Source: JAJEAD01 sp964420925 (GTDB lineage: Bacteria; Pseudomonadota; Gammaproteobacteria; HK1). From it: a stretch of 64,000 nucleotides of DNA. Position 1 is the first letter of the stretch. Each line of letters starts with the position of its first letter. Shown here piece by piece: positions 34,214-43,551 of this stretch. The stretch is from assembly GCA_964420925.1 (NCBI GenBank), contig CAYQVB010000102.1:10256-74255 (forward strand), written 5' to 3'. Both the position numbers and the translations under genes were made by a program. Below the pieces are notes generated by a model. It made no database searches and had not been told where the DNA came from. It was given only the letters and a program-made list of their open reading frames with translations.

Positions 34214-35314
34214 CTACCCCGATGAACACGACGGGTTTCGGCTCGCGGGAATCAGAGGGGAGTAGTCCACCTCGTACCCGAAGGCCCGGGGGCCGACCAC
34301 TTCCAGCCCTTCCGAGGTGGTCCAGAGCGCCGGAGCGGGAAACCCCAGGATGGTGAGTCGCAATCCGTAGCGCAACATTTCGGTGGTGACCGGCTCTCCG
34401 GTCTCGGTGGCCACGGCGCAAATGAGGTCCGGCACCGTGCAGACGATGCGCCCGTTGCGCCGCGCGATCAGATTCTCGTTCTGAAACTCGATGACCAGGT
34501 GGTCGCCGCGGAAAGCGTCCAGGCCGTCGATGGAGAGGCTCCCGCGGGCGAAGCCGGCGGTGGTACGGCGCTCCACGTCCACCACCTTGCCGATGAAGAG
34601 CACCTTGCCGGGGCAGGTCGCCAGCGCCGCCTCCACCGGATCCTCGCCTGCGCCACGGGCGCTTGCGACCGCCTCGCCCAGGCGGTGGGCCAGCGACAGG
34701 GTGTGCGGGATCGCGGTCCTGCGCACCTGCTCCGCGCTCATGGGCGCCACCGCGTAGCAGGCGGCGCAACCCATCTGGATGGTGACGGCACGGGCCAGGC
34801 GCTCCGCCCAGAGCGGGCTGACCACGTCCTGGATGATCGCGATATTTCCCTTTTCGTCGGCCAGCGCCATCGGGCAGCAGGGCACGCCGTACACGAAGTA
34901 GGTCTTCATCTGAAACTCGGGGAAGGCCCGCCCCATGCCGTCCGCGTCCACCACCGGCAGGCCGGCGATCGCCGCCGGTATCAGCGGCTCCAACGAGTTG
35001 CTTCCCCCGATCTCGTTGGAGATCACGGCCGTCGCCGTCTCGCCGGTGCATTGCTCGATCGCGCGAAGCGCATCGTAGGACTGCTGGTCACGCAGCTTCT
35101 CGATGCCGACGGTGGGGGCGCCGATTCCGCCGACGCACACCACCCGGGCGTCGTCCGGCAGCTCCTCCGGCGCGAGCACGGTCACCGGCCCGTGTTGCCG
35201 AATCGCCTCCCGGGCGCGGAGCCGGCCAATGTAGGGATTGCCGCCACCCCCGGTGCCCAGGATCGCCGCGCCGGTTGCGATGGCCTCCAGGTGATCCTCA
35301 GTGACTCGCCACAC
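34214..35314 (-). CDS. DUF917 family protein (S-methyl thiohydantoin desulfurase-like)
   Basis: 366 aa from the GTG at 35312-35314, the only workable start. The sequence follows the DUF917 pattern: IATGAAILGTGGGGNPYIGR at the N-terminus, NEIGGSNSLEPL, DADGMGRAFPE and the conserved CPGKVLFIGKVVDVERRTT. DUF917 proteins often accompany HyuA proteins, and a family annotation is S-methyl thiohydantoin desulfurase, but chemistry here is not established. It shares a 110-bp divergent region with the CaiD-like gene and has a plausible promoter at 35346-35375. Confidence 0.85.
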   Translation of the reverse strand: MWRVTEDHLEAIATGAAILGTGGGGNPYIGRLRAREAIRQHGPVTVLAPEELPDDARVVCVGGIGAPTVGIEKLRDQQSYDALRAIEQCTGETATAVISNEIGGSNSLEPLIPAAIAGLPVVDADGMGRAFPEFQMKTYFVYGVPCCPMALADEKGNIAIIQDVVSPLWAERLARAVTIQMGCAACYAVAPMSAEQVRRTAIPHTLSLAHRLGEAVASARGAGEDPVEAALATCPGKVLFIGKVVDVERRTTAGFARGSLSIDGLDAFRGDHLVIEFQNENLIARRNGRIVCTVPDLICAVATETGEPVTTEMLRYGLRLTILGFPAPALWTTSEGLEVVGPRAFGYEVDYSPLIPASRNPSCSSG

Positions 35315-35345
35315 AGTGCGCCGCGTCCTTGTTCGAGACGACGAT

Positions 35346-35378
35346 GATATAGACTACATTTCGAAGCTTTGGCAAAGC
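35346..35378 (-). promoter_or_regulatory. Promoter of the DUF917 gene with an overlapping palindrome
   Basis: On the minus strand, TTGCCA (35375-35370) and TATATC (35351-35346) are separated by 18 nt and lie about 25 nt upstream of the GTG start, counted from the expected transcription start. The palindrome GCTTTGGCAAAGC (35366-35378) overlaps the -35 box and could be a repressor site. It lies in the divergent region shared with the gene at 35425. Confidence 0.5.
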
Positions 35379-35424
35379 GAGAGGACACCCGGCCGCCCGG
35401 TGCGGCGGGGATGAGGAATGGAGT

Positions 35425-36225
35425 ATGAGTGAAGCGGTCCGCACCGAACGCCGTGGCAAGGTCCTCGAGGTCACCCTTGACCGCCCGCCCGCCAACGCCA
35501 TCGACAAGGCCACCTCGCAGGCCCTCTACGACGCGTTTCGCACGCTGCAGGACGACGACGACCTGTTGATCGGCATCATCACCGGGGCAGGGGAGCGCAT
35601 CTTCTCCGCGGGCTGGGACCTGAAGGCGGTCGCCGCCGCCGAGAGCCCCGACGAGGTCGAAGGCGACGAATCGCCGGGCGGTTTCGCCGGGCTCACCGAG
35701 TTCTGGGACCTCTACAAGCCGGTCATCGCGGCGGTCAACGGCGCCACCGTGGGCGGGGGCTTCGAGCTCGCCCTCTCCGCCGACATCATCCTCGCCGCCG
35801 AGCATGCCGAGTTCTGGCTGCCGGAGATGGAGCGGGGCTTTCTCGCGAGCGCGGGCGCCATCCAGCGCCTGCCGCGCCGCATTCCCTACAACGTGGCGAT
35901 GGAGCTCTTCCTGACCGGGCGCCACATGGACGCGGCGGAAGCCAGGCACTGGGGACTGGTGAGCGAGGTCCTCCCCGCGGACCGGCTGATGGAGCGCGCC
36001 CGCGCCCTGGCCGATCAACTGTCGGAGGGTGCGCCGCTCGCGACCCAGGCGCTCAAGGCGATCATGCCGGTGGTGATGCCGCTTCCGCTGGAGGAGGCGA
36101 TGCGGATCACGCAGCGAGGCCGCAACGCCCACCCCGTATACGAGAAGATGATGAATTCGGAGGACTACATGGAAGGTCCCCGTGCCTTCGCGGAGAAGCG
36201 CAAGCCGGTGTGGAAGGGGCGTTGA
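35425..36225 (+). CDS. Crotonase family, carnitinyl-CoA dehydratase (CaiD)-like
   Basis: 266 aa from ATG 35425. It follows E. coli CaiD closely at diagnostic places: ANAIDKATS, ITGAGERIFSAGWDLKAV, GGFAGLTE, GGGFELALSADII and the C-terminus EGPRAFAEKRKPVWKGR. CaiD hydrates crotonobetainyl-CoA to carnitinyl-CoA. The residues around the catalytic Glu (LPEMERGFLASAGAIQRLP) are altered from the CaiD consensus. No CaiB or CaiC gene is nearby, so the substrate may be a related trimethylammonium or other acyl-CoA. The GcvT-like gene follows after 19 nt. Confidence 0.87.
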   Translation: MSEAVRTERRGKVLEVTLDRPPANAIDKATSQALYDAFRTLQDDDDLLIGIITGAGERIFSAGWDLKAVAAAESPDEVEGDESPGGFAGLTEFWDLYKPVIAAVNGATVGGGFELALSADIILAAEHAEFWLPEMERGFLASAGAIQRLPRRIPYNVAMELFLTGRHMDAAEARHWGLVSEVLPADRLMERARALADQLSEGAPLATQALKAIMPVVMPLPLEEAMRITQRGRNAHPVYEKMMNSEDYMEGPRAFAEKRKPVWKGR

Positions 36226-36244
36226 CGCCGCGCGGCGATCGCTG

Positions 36245-37414
36245 ATGTCGGACCCTCCCTCCAACTACGCCTCCGTCGACGACACCTTCCGCGTCAGCGC
36301 CAAGCGCTTCGCACGCTCCCCCTGGCTCTCCTCCTACATCACGCCCGAGACGGTGCTCGGGGTGTACAGCGGCCGCTTCTTCCCTCTCTCCATGGGAGAG
36401 GATCCGGTAGATGCGTACTGGAACCTGCGCCGAGGCGTCACGCTCTTCGACGTGCCCGAGCACCCCATCGAGATCGCGGGCCCCGACGCGCTTCCCTTCC
36501 TGAACCGCCTCTTCTGCCGGGACCTTTCCCGGTTGCGGGTCGGCCGGGCCAGCTACGCCATCGCCTGCAACCATTCCGGCGGCATCGTCATGGACGGCGT
36601 CGTCCTGCACGTTTCGCCGGGCCGGTACTGGTACGTGCTGGCGGACGGGGAGTTCACGACTTGGCTGGAGGCGCACCGCGCCGGCTACGACGTGAGGATT
36701 CGCGATCCGGAGTCCTGGGTCCTGCAGGTGCAGGGGCCACGCGCCCTGGAAGTGCTGGCGCCCATGCTGGACGGCGCGGCCCCCTCGCCCTTCCGCTACT
36801 TCAGCGTGCATGAGTGCGAGGTCGCCGGCGAGCCCTTCATCGTCTCGCGCACCGGCTGGACCGGCGAGCTCGGCTTCGAGCTCTACTCGCGGCATCCCGG
36901 CGTCGACGGAGAGCGCGTCTTCCGGCACCTCGTCCAGGCCGGATCCCCCTTCGGCATGAGGGTGAGTGCGCTGGAATGCATGGGTATTCGCCGCATAGAG
37001 GCCGGAATCAGGGACAACGGCACGGACATGGATGCCTCGATGACCCCCTTCGCGGCGGGTCTCGGGGGCTTCGTCGACCTGGAAAAGACCGTGCACATCG
37101 GCGCGGAGGCCCTGCGCACGGTGGATCGGCGCTCCGCTTTCTTCGGGGTGCAATCCGATCCCGGCTCCCCGCCGGGGCGGCACCGGGTGTGGCATGGGGG
37201 CCGGGAGGTCGGCCGACTCACCGCCGCCGCTCGATCTCCCTTTCTTCAGAGTACGATCGGCTACGTGCGCTTCGACTCGCCCGGCGAGTGGGAGGGTGAG
37301 CAGGTGTCGCTCGAGGCTGTGGACGGTACGCGCTACCCGGCTCGGGTCGTCGCACTGCCCTTCTACGATGCGGAGAAGCGCATACCGCGGGGTCTCGGCG
37401 GTGCGCCGCCCTGA
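36245..37414 (+). CDS. GcvT-like aminomethyl/methyl transferase (folate-binding fold)
   Basis: 389 aa from ATG 36245, 19 nt after the CaiD-like stop. The YgfZ/GcvT fold is recognisable: GVTLFDVPEHPIEIAGPDAL near residues 64-83, LQVQGPRALEVLAPM, SRTGWTGELGFELYS, and the C-terminal barrel ending LPFYDAEKRIPRG. The family includes the glycine-cleavage T protein, DmdA and the folate domains of sarcosine or dimethylglycine dehydrogenases. All move one-carbon units, usually to tetrahydrofolate. No GcvP or GcvH is present, so a demethylase role toward a methylated amine or sulfur compound is more likely than glycine cleavage. Confidence 0.85.
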   Translation: MSDPPSNYASVDDTFRVSAKRFARSPWLSSYITPETVLGVYSGRFFPLSMGEDPVDAYWNLRRGVTLFDVPEHPIEIAGPDALPFLNRLFCRDLSRLRVGRASYAIACNHSGGIVMDGVVLHVSPGRYWYVLADGEFTTWLEAHRAGYDVRIRDPESWVLQVQGPRALEVLAPMLDGAAPSPFRYFSVHECEVAGEPFIVSRTGWTGELGFELYSRHPGVDGERVFRHLVQAGSPFGMRVSALECMGIRRIEAGIRDNGTDMDASMTPFAAGLGGFVDLEKTVHIGAEALRTVDRRSAFFGVQSDPGSPPGRHRVWHGGREVGRLTAAARSPFLQSTIGYVRFDSPGEWEGEQVSLEAVDGTRYPARVVALPFYDAEKRIPRGLGGAPP

Positions 37415-38141
37415 GGGCCGGGCACGGCGGAAGTCGGAGCGCCTCTTTGCCGCTCTGCTTCTCACCCTTGCCGCGATGGGATTTGCCGGGGTTGCGGTCG
37501 CGGCCGACGCTCGAGTGGAGGCGGTGCAGAGGCGGCTCGCCGAGCTCGGCTACGACGCGGGTGTGGCGGACGGGCTCATGGGTCCCCGCACCCGGGCCGC
37601 CATCCGCGCGTTGCAGAGCGACCGCGGGCTGACGCAGTCGGGACGCATCGACGCCGCGACCCTTGCCGCACTGGGGCTCGAGGAAGCGCCTCCCTCGACC
37701 GTTGCCGCACCAGCGGCGCCCGCGAAGGCGCCGACCGAAACCTCCCTCATCCGCTACGAGCGCATCGGGTGGAAGGGACCCGCGAGCGCGCAGACGGTGC
37801 GCGAGCGTTTCCAGGCGTCACGCGATGCCCCGTTGCGCGCGCGCATCAACGAGATCCTCATCGTGCCGAGCCCGGAGCGGATCTACATCCTCGCGTCCGG
37901 GGAGCGCCTCGACGAGCTGCCTTGTGACCCCGAGGTGAGCCGAGTGCATGCCGAGCTGATGCTCTACCCCGGCGGGCCGGTTCTGTTCACCCCGCTCGAA
38001 GACGGGGAACTCTGTCAGCTCGGACTCGGAATCGTCCTCCGCGGGGGGGCCACGCTCATGCTGGAGCAGACGACGTGGGACGAGCTTTCCTCGCCGGCAG
38101 GTCGGGTGCGCCTGGGAGCGACCGGCCTCGAGTTTCAGTGA
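37401..38141 (+). CDS. Exported peptidoglycan-binding domain protein
   Basis: 246 aa from GTG 37401, overlapping the GcvT-like stop by 14 nt. The basic N-region RRPEGRARRKSER and hydrophobic LFAALLLTLAAMGFAGVAVA form a signal peptide cleaved near AAD. A PG_binding_1 domain follows (VEAVQRRLAELGYDAGVADG, then GPRTRAAIRALQ and GRIDAATLAALGL), then a Pro/Ala linker. The C-terminal part of about 130 aa was not recognised. It contains a Cys pair (ELPCDPE, GELCQLG) that could form a disulfide in the periplasm. It is cotranscribed with the efflux genes downstream. Confidence 0.8.
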   Translation: MRRPEGRARRKSERLFAALLLTLAAMGFAGVAVAADARVEAVQRRLAELGYDAGVADGLMGPRTRAAIRALQSDRGLTQSGRIDAATLAALGLEEAPPSTVAAPAAPAKAPTETSLIRYERIGWKGPASAQTVRERFQASRDAPLRARINEILIVPSPERIYILASGERLDELPCDPEVSRVHAELMLYPGGPVLFTPLEDGELCQLGLGIVLRGGATLMLEQTTWDELSSPAGRVRLGATGLEFQ

Positions 38142-39508
38142 ATGCGAATGGACCGCCCGTGAGTCCGCCTTCGCGTTCACCGCGCCGCTGGCTCTTCCTG
38201 GTACCGCTCGGGATCGGCGTCGCCGCCGCCGTCTGGCTGCTGCGCAGCGGGCAGGATCCGGAGCACCTCCCGGAGCGGGAGGTCGCGCGTCCGGTGCGCG
38301 TCATCGAGGCTCCCTCGCTGGCGGCGGTGCCGCGTGCCGTCGGCTACGGCAGCGTCGAGCCGGGAACGACCTGGCAGGCGATCGCAGAGGTCGGAGGCCG
38401 GGTGGTCGAAGTCCACGACCGCCTCGAAGTGGGGGCGATCCTCCGCGCCGGGGCGGTGCTGCTTCGCATCGACCGCGCCGACTACGACCTCGCGCTCGCG
38501 GAGGCGAAGGCGGACCACCAGGCGACGGAAGCGCAGCTCGCGGAGCTGGCGGCGCGGGAGGAGAACGCCCGCGCGTCGCTCGCCATCGAGCGCGAGGCAT
38601 TCGATCTCGCGATCGCCGAGCTCGAGCGCCAGGAAAAGCTCGCGGCGCAGGGAGCGGTTTCTCGCTCCGCGCTCGAAACCCAGAAGCGCAGCACGCTCGC
38701 CCAGCGCCAGAGGGTGCAGGCAGAGGCGAACGTGCTGAACCTCGTGCCGGCCGAGCGCCAGGTGCTGCAGGCGCGGCTCGAGCGCCTGCGGAGCCTCATT
38801 CTCGCCGCCGAACGCGACGTGGAGCGCACGACCGTGATCCTGCCTTTCGACGGGCGGATCGCGGCGCTGGCCACCGAGCTCGGGCAGGTGGCGACACCGG
38901 GGCAGGTGCTCGTCGAGGCGGACGGGATCACGGTGGCGGAAGTGGCCGCGCAGGTTCCGATCTCGCACATGCGCGGGCTCGTTCCGGCTGCGGACAGCCT
39001 GGGAGCGAACATCACCGCGGGGAACCTGAGCGATCTCTTCACGATCCGTGCCACGGTGCGGCATCCCGAGGTGACCGGAGTCTGGCCGGCGCGCTTCGCC
39101 CGGGTCAGCCCGACCATCGATCCGAGGACCCGGACAGTGGGCATCATCGTCGAGGTCGACGAACCCTACCGGCGGGCGCAGCCCGGCGTGCGGCCGCCGC
39201 TCGTCAAGGGCATGTTCGTAGAGGTGGTGCTCTCCGGGCGACCCCGTGACGCCGTCGTGATCCCGAGCGGCGTGGTGCACGGCGGTGCGGTGTACGTCGC
39301 GGCGGACGGGGACCGGCTCGCACGCCGGCCCGTCGAGGTGTCGCTGTCCCAACCCTCTTTCCTGGTGGTGGCGAAGGGAATCGAGGCCGGCGATCGGGTC
39401 GTCGTCTCCGATCTCTTCCCCGCCATCGAGGGCATGCTGCTCGATCCCGTTGACGACGTCGCCGCCCTTGCCGCGCTCGCCGCCGACGCAACGGGAGCCG
39501 CCCCTTGA
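38138..39508 (+). CDS. RND efflux periplasmic adaptor (membrane fusion protein)
   Basis: 456 aa from the GTG at 38138, which overlaps the previous stop as GTGA; a GTG at 38159 is an alternative. An N-terminal membrane anchor (WLFLVPLGIGVAAAVWLL) is followed by a lipoyl-like half (IAEVGGRVVEVHDRLEVGAI), a long alpha-hairpin of about 130 residues rich in Ala, Glu and Gln, the second lipoyl half (ILPFDGRIAALATELGQVA) and beta-barrel/MP domains. It should bridge the RND pump and an outer-membrane channel not encoded here. The pump gene overlaps its stop by 4 nt. Confidence 0.92.
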   Translation: MNANGPPVSPPSRSPRRWLFLVPLGIGVAAAVWLLRSGQDPEHLPEREVARPVRVIEAPSLAAVPRAVGYGSVEPGTTWQAIAEVGGRVVEVHDRLEVGAILRAGAVLLRIDRADYDLALAEAKADHQATEAQLAELAAREENARASLAIEREAFDLAIAELERQEKLAAQGAVSRSALETQKRSTLAQRQRVQAEANVLNLVPAERQVLQARLERLRSLILAAERDVERTTVILPFDGRIAALATELGQVATPGQVLVEADGITVAEVAAQVPISHMRGLVPAADSLGANITAGNLSDLFTIRATVRHPEVTGVWPARFARVSPTIDPRTRTVGIIVEVDEPYRRAQPGVRPPLVKGMFVEVVLSGRPRDAVVIPSGVVHGGAVYVAADGDRLARRPVEVSLSQPSFLVVAKGIEAGDRVVVSDLFPAIEGMLLDPVDDVAALAALAADATGAAP

Positions 39509-42500
39509 TCCGCTACTTCGCCGCGCATCCCACCGCGGCGAACCTCCTGATGGTGCTCTTCGTGGTGCTGGGAATCACCGCGCTGCCCGATATCCGACGC
39601 GAGACCCTGCCCGACTTCAGCATCCCCGAGGTCGAGATCCGGATCACCTTTCCCGGCGCCGCCGCCCGCGACGTGGAGGAGGCGATCTGCCTTCCGGTCG
39701 AAGAGGCGATGGACGGTGTGAACGACATGGAAGAGATCCGCTGCGACGCCCGCGAAGGCGCGGCAACGGCCGTCGTGAGAATGACGGAGGGCGCCGACAT
39801 CGACCGCTTCGTCGCCGAGGTGCGCACCGAGACGGAAGCGATCGACACCCTTCCGGAGCGCGCCGAGGCGCCGGTCATCCGTCAGCTCGGGCGTACCGAC
39901 GACGTGATCTCCGTCACGGTGAAGGGCCCGATGGACGCAACGTCGCTCAAGGCGTATGCGGAATCGCTGAAGGCGAGACTCCAGGCGCAGGACGAGGTCT
40001 CGCTCGTGCACATCCAGGGCTTCTCGGATCACCAGATTCGAGTGCACGTGCCGGCGCTCCTGCTCCGCCAGTACGGGGTGAGCCTCGCGGAGCTCGCCGA
40101 CACGATCGCCCGGCAGAGCGTGAACCTGCCCATCGGCACCATCGAGACGCGCGAGCAGGATATCCTCCTTCGCTTCGACGACGAGCGTCGCGCGGTGCGC
40201 GAGCTCGAGGACCTCGTGGTGCTCGCGAGCGAGGGCGGTGGATCGATCCGGCTCGGAGACATCGCCACGGTGAGCGACCGATTCGAGCGCGATGAAGACC
40301 GGATCGTGCAGGACGGCGTCCGCGCTGCGAGGCTCGACGTGCGCAAGGCGAAGGAGCAGGACATCATCCGGGTAGCGGCGGCGGTGAAGCGTTTCGTCGC
40401 CGAGGAGCGCCGGCGCGCTGCACCGGGAGTCACGCTGGTGCTCACCCGGGACGCCGCGTCGGTGGTGAGCGACCGGCTCCAGATGCTCGTGCGCAACGGC
40501 GTGCAGGGGCTCGCGCTGGTGTTTGTCACGATGTGGCTTTTCTTCCGACTGCGCCTCTCCTTCTGGGTCGTGGCGGGACTGCCGGTGTCCTTTCTCGGCG
40601 CCTTGTACCTGATGGAGCTCTTCGGCCACTCGATCAACATGATCACCATGGTCGCCCTGCTGATCTCGATCGGACTGCTGATGGACGACGCCATCGTCAT
40701 CAGCGAGAACGTGGCGAGCCATCTTCGCCGAGGCCGCCGCGCGCTGGATGCTGCGATCGAAGGGACGCGCGAAGTCCTGCCCGGGGTCGCCTCGTCCTTC
40801 GTCACGACCTGCGCGGTGTTCGGTCCGCTCGCGTTCATCTCCGGCGACATCGGCCGGGTCCTCAAGGTGCTCCCGGTGGTGCTGCTCCTCGTGCTCGCGG
40901 TCAGCCTCGTCGAAGCCTTCCTCATCCTTCCCCATCACCTCGCCCACAGCCTCCGGGGCGAAGGCGCCCGCGCACCCTCGCGCTTCCGCGCCGCCTTCGA
41001 CCGGGGCGTCGAGCGGATTCGCGACGAGGTGGCAGGAAGGCTCGTGGATGGCGCCGTGCGCTGGCGCTACCCCTTCCTCGGCGCGGTCGTCGCGCTGTTC
41101 CTCTTCTCCGTCGCGATGCTCACGAGCGGCCGGATCGGATTCCAGGCGTTTCCGGACATCGAGGGCGATGTCATCGAGGCACGGCTGCTGCTCCCGCAGG
41201 GCACGCCGCTGCGCCGCACGGAGTCGATCGTGGACTCCGTGGTCGCCGCCCTCGCGCGGGTGAACGACCGCCTCTCGACGGGCGACGGGGACCGCGAGCG
41301 CCTCGTTCGCAGCGTCAGCGTGCGCTACTCGCAAAACGCGGAAGCATCGGAGTCGGGTCCGCACGTCGCCACCGTCACCGCCGACCTGCTGGGCGCGGAA
41401 CGGCGGGGTATCCCTCTCGACGACATCCTCGCACGCTGGCGCGAGGAGACGGGCGCAATTCCCGATGTGCTCAGCCTCAACTTTGCCGATCCGCAGATCG
41501 GGCCCGCCGGTCACGCGATCGACTTCCGTCTCCACGGCGCCGACCTGCAGGCGCTCGAAGGCGCCGCGCACGAGCTGGTCGCCTGGCTCGAGCGCTACGA
41601 AGGAGTCGAGAGCATGATGTCCGATCTGCGCCCCGGCAAGCCGGAGCGGAGGATTCGCCTGCGCCCGGATGCCCTGTCGCTCGGGGTCGACGCCGCCACC
41701 GTCGCGAATCAGCTCCGCGCCGCGTTCTTCGGTACCACCGCTTACGAAGTGCAGGTCGGGGTAGAGGCGCTCGAAGTCGATGTGCGCCTTGCGGACGCCG
41801 ATCGGGACGGGTTCGAGGACCTCGAGAACTTCCGCGTCACCCTGCCCGACGGCGCGCTCGTGCCGCTCCGCGCGCTCGCCACCATCGAGACGGGTCGCGG
41901 GTACGGCCGCATCCACCGCATGGACCGCCGCCGCACGGTGACGGTACGGGGCGACGTCGATCCGAGAGTGGCCAACGCCATTGCCATCGTCTCCGACACC
42001 GAGCGCCGTTTCCTGCCTGGCCTCATGGAGCGCTATCCCGCGCTCTCGGTATCGGTGGAGGGTGAGGCTGCCGAAGCCGGGGAGACCGGCGCCTCGATCC
42101 GCAACGCGTTCCTCTTCGGCATCCTGGGGATCTTCCTTCTGCTCTGCTTCCAGTTCCGCAGCTACTTCGAGCCTCTCGTGGTCATGTGCGTGATACCCGC
42201 CGCGCTCATTGGAGTCGTCTGGGGACACATCCTCATGGGACTCGACCTTTCGATGCCCAGCGTGATGGGCGCGGTGTCGCTTTCAGGGATCGTCGTCAAC
42301 GACTCGATCCTCCTCGTGACCTTCCTCAAGCGTCGCGTAGCCGAGGGCGCTCCGGTGCTGGAAGCGGCGAGCCGTGCGAGTCGGGACCGCTTCCGGGCGG
42401 TGCTGCTCACTTCCCTCACGACCATTGCGGGCCTGACGCCGCTGCTCTTCGAGACCTCCCTGCAGGCCCAGATCCTCGTTCCCCTCGTCACTAGCATCGT

Positions 42501-42636
42501 GTTCGGGCTCCTGGCGACGACCTTGCTCGTGCTCTTCGTCGTGCCGGTGCTCTACAGCATCCTCGATGACTTCGGCCTTGCGACGGCGCGAGCCGACGGC
42601 GACCCGGTGTCCCCGGACGCTGCCGCCGCTGCCTGA
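39505..42636 (+). CDS. RND family efflux transporter permease
   Basis: 1043 aa from the TTG at 39505, overlapping the adaptor stop by 4 nt (TTGA). The layout is the usual RND one: first helix MVLFVVLGITALPDIRRETL, first periplasmic porter region, helices 2-6, second porter region, helices 8-12. The proton-relay aspartates of helix 4 are D394-D395 in LLMDDAIVISENV. The sequence PEVEIRITFPGAAARDVEEA is the typical PC1 start. It lacks the long C-terminal tail of AcrB and is closer to the AcrB/AcrD/AcrF-like exporters annotated as general efflux pumps. Substrate unknown. Confidence 0.93.
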   Translation: MIRYFAAHPTAANLLMVLFVVLGITALPDIRRETLPDFSIPEVEIRITFPGAAARDVEEAICLPVEEAMDGVNDMEEIRCDAREGAATAVVRMTEGADIDRFVAEVRTETEAIDTLPERAEAPVIRQLGRTDDVISVTVKGPMDATSLKAYAESLKARLQAQDEVSLVHIQGFSDHQIRVHVPALLLRQYGVSLAELADTIARQSVNLPIGTIETREQDILLRFDDERRAVRELEDLVVLASEGGGSIRLGDIATVSDRFERDEDRIVQDGVRAARLDVRKAKEQDIIRVAAAVKRFVAEERRRAAPGVTLVLTRDAASVVSDRLQMLVRNGVQGLALVFVTMWLFFRLRLSFWVVAGLPVSFLGALYLMELFGHSINMITMVALLISIGLLMDDAIVISENVASHLRRGRRALDAAIEGTREVLPGVASSFVTTCAVFGPLAFISGDIGRVLKVLPVVLLLVLAVSLVEAFLILPHHLAHSLRGEGARAPSRFRAAFDRGVERIRDEVAGRLVDGAVRWRYPFLGAVVALFLFSVAMLTSGRIGFQAFPDIEGDVIEARLLLPQGTPLRRTESIVDSVVAALARVNDRLSTGDGDRERLVRSVSVRYSQNAEASESGPHVATVTADLLGAERRGIPLDDILARWREETGAIPDVLSLNFADPQIGPAGHAIDFRLHGADLQALEGAAHELVAWLERYEGVESMMSDLRPGKPERRIRLRPDALSLGVDAATVANQLRAAFFGTTAYEVQVGVEALEVDVRLADADRDGFEDLENFRVTLPDGALVPLRALATIETGRGYGRIHRMDRRRTVTVRGDVDPRVANAIAIVSDTERRFLPGLMERYPALSVSVEGEAAEAGETGASIRNAFLFGILGIFLLLCFQFRSYFEPLVVMCVIPAALIGVVWGHILMGLDLSMPSVMGAVSLSGIVVNDSILLVTFLKRRVAEGAPVLEAASRASRDRFRAVLLTSLTTIAGLTPLLFETSLQAQILVPLVTSIVFGLLATTLLVLFVVPVLYSILDDFGLATARADGDPVSPDAAAAA

Positions 42637-42774
42637 GCGGAGCCGGTGTTCGCGGCCGGCTGCCACCGAGCATGATTCGCGTCACCCTGGAAGCGGCGCG
42701 ACGTGCGGGCGGATCCGGGCGAGAGGAAAAGCGATTGCCGGGTCGCGCCCAGGTTCCTGCCCGCTCGCGCGTGC

Positions 42775-43551
42775 TCAGCTTCCGGAACGGCTCTCCAGGT
42801 AGTTTCGGCACAGCGCGACGAGGCGCTCGCGGCCGAAGCTCGGCTCGTGTCCGGCATGGACCACGGTGACGGGGAGCGCCATCAGCCGCTCCATGGTGCG
42901 GCAGTAGGTCTCGACGTCGGACTCCGGCAGCATGTCCAGGAGCGGGCCGTCATAGACCGCGTCTCCGGAGAACAAGGTGCCGGTCGCCGATTCCCAGAGG
43001 CCCACGCTGCCCGGCGAATGCCCCGGGAGGTGCAGGACCTCGAAGCGCCGGTTGCCGATGGAGACGACGTCGCCGTCGTCGACGATCCTCGTCGGCCGGG
43101 CGGGCTCCACGCGCCAGGCACGCGGGTTGTAGTCGCGATGGGGCAGGGCATCGAGCAGGCACTCGGCGATCGGATAGCCCGCGGTCTCGATCGCCTCGAT
43201 GACTTCCGGCTCCATGTCCTCGCGGTAGAGCGAGAAGCGATCATCGCCTCGCGCCATGAGTTCCGCTTCCTGGCGTCCCACGATGCGCTGCTCGAACTCG
43301 TGCAGGCCGCCGACGTGATCGAAGTGGGTGTGCGTCGCGAAGGCGATGACGCCGTGTCCGAAGAGATCCGCGATCGCCGGTTTGAGCTCCGCAACCCCGA
43401 TGCCGGTGTCGACGAGCAGGTCGGTCTCCGACCCACGGACATGCCAGATGTTGCAGCGCCCGAGGGGGTCGACGTGCGGCTCCCAGATCAGGGTGATGTC
43501 GTCGTCGATCTTCTTCCGCTCGAACCAGCGTTCGGCGATTCGAAAGGTCAT
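42775..43551 (-). CDS. Metallo-beta-lactamase fold hydrolase
   Basis: 258 aa from the ATG at 43549-43551; a longer frame to 43797 overlaps unlikely upstream DNA. The zinc motif is H74-T-H76-F-D78-H79 (ATHTHFDHVGG), followed by a distal His in LHLPGHSPGSVGLW, Asp in FSGDAVYDG and His in VVHAGHEPSFG, so both metal sites look complete. This set fits the glyoxalase II/lactonase-like branch. The substrate is unknown. It lies divergently from the Rieske fusion gene at 43800. Confidence 0.88.
   Translation of the reverse strand: MTFRIAERWFERKKIDDDITLIWEPHVDPLGRCNIWHVRGSETDLLVDTGIGVAELKPAIADLFGHGVIAFATHTHFDHVGGLHEFEQRIVGRQEAELMARGDDRFSLYREDMEPEVIEAIETAGYPIAECLLDALPHRDYNPRAWRVEPARPTRIVDDGDVVSIGNRRFEVLHLPGHSPGSVGLWESATGTLFSGDAVYDGPLLDMLPESDVETYCRTMERLMALPVTVVHAGHEPSFGRERLVALCRNYLESRSGS

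Noticed and set aside
39166..42228. 1020-codon open frame on the strand opposite the RND pump gene
   Set aside because: It is an antisense shadow of a GC-rich gene: low-complexity Arg/His/Asp-rich translation, no domain, while the sense frame is a complete RND transporter.
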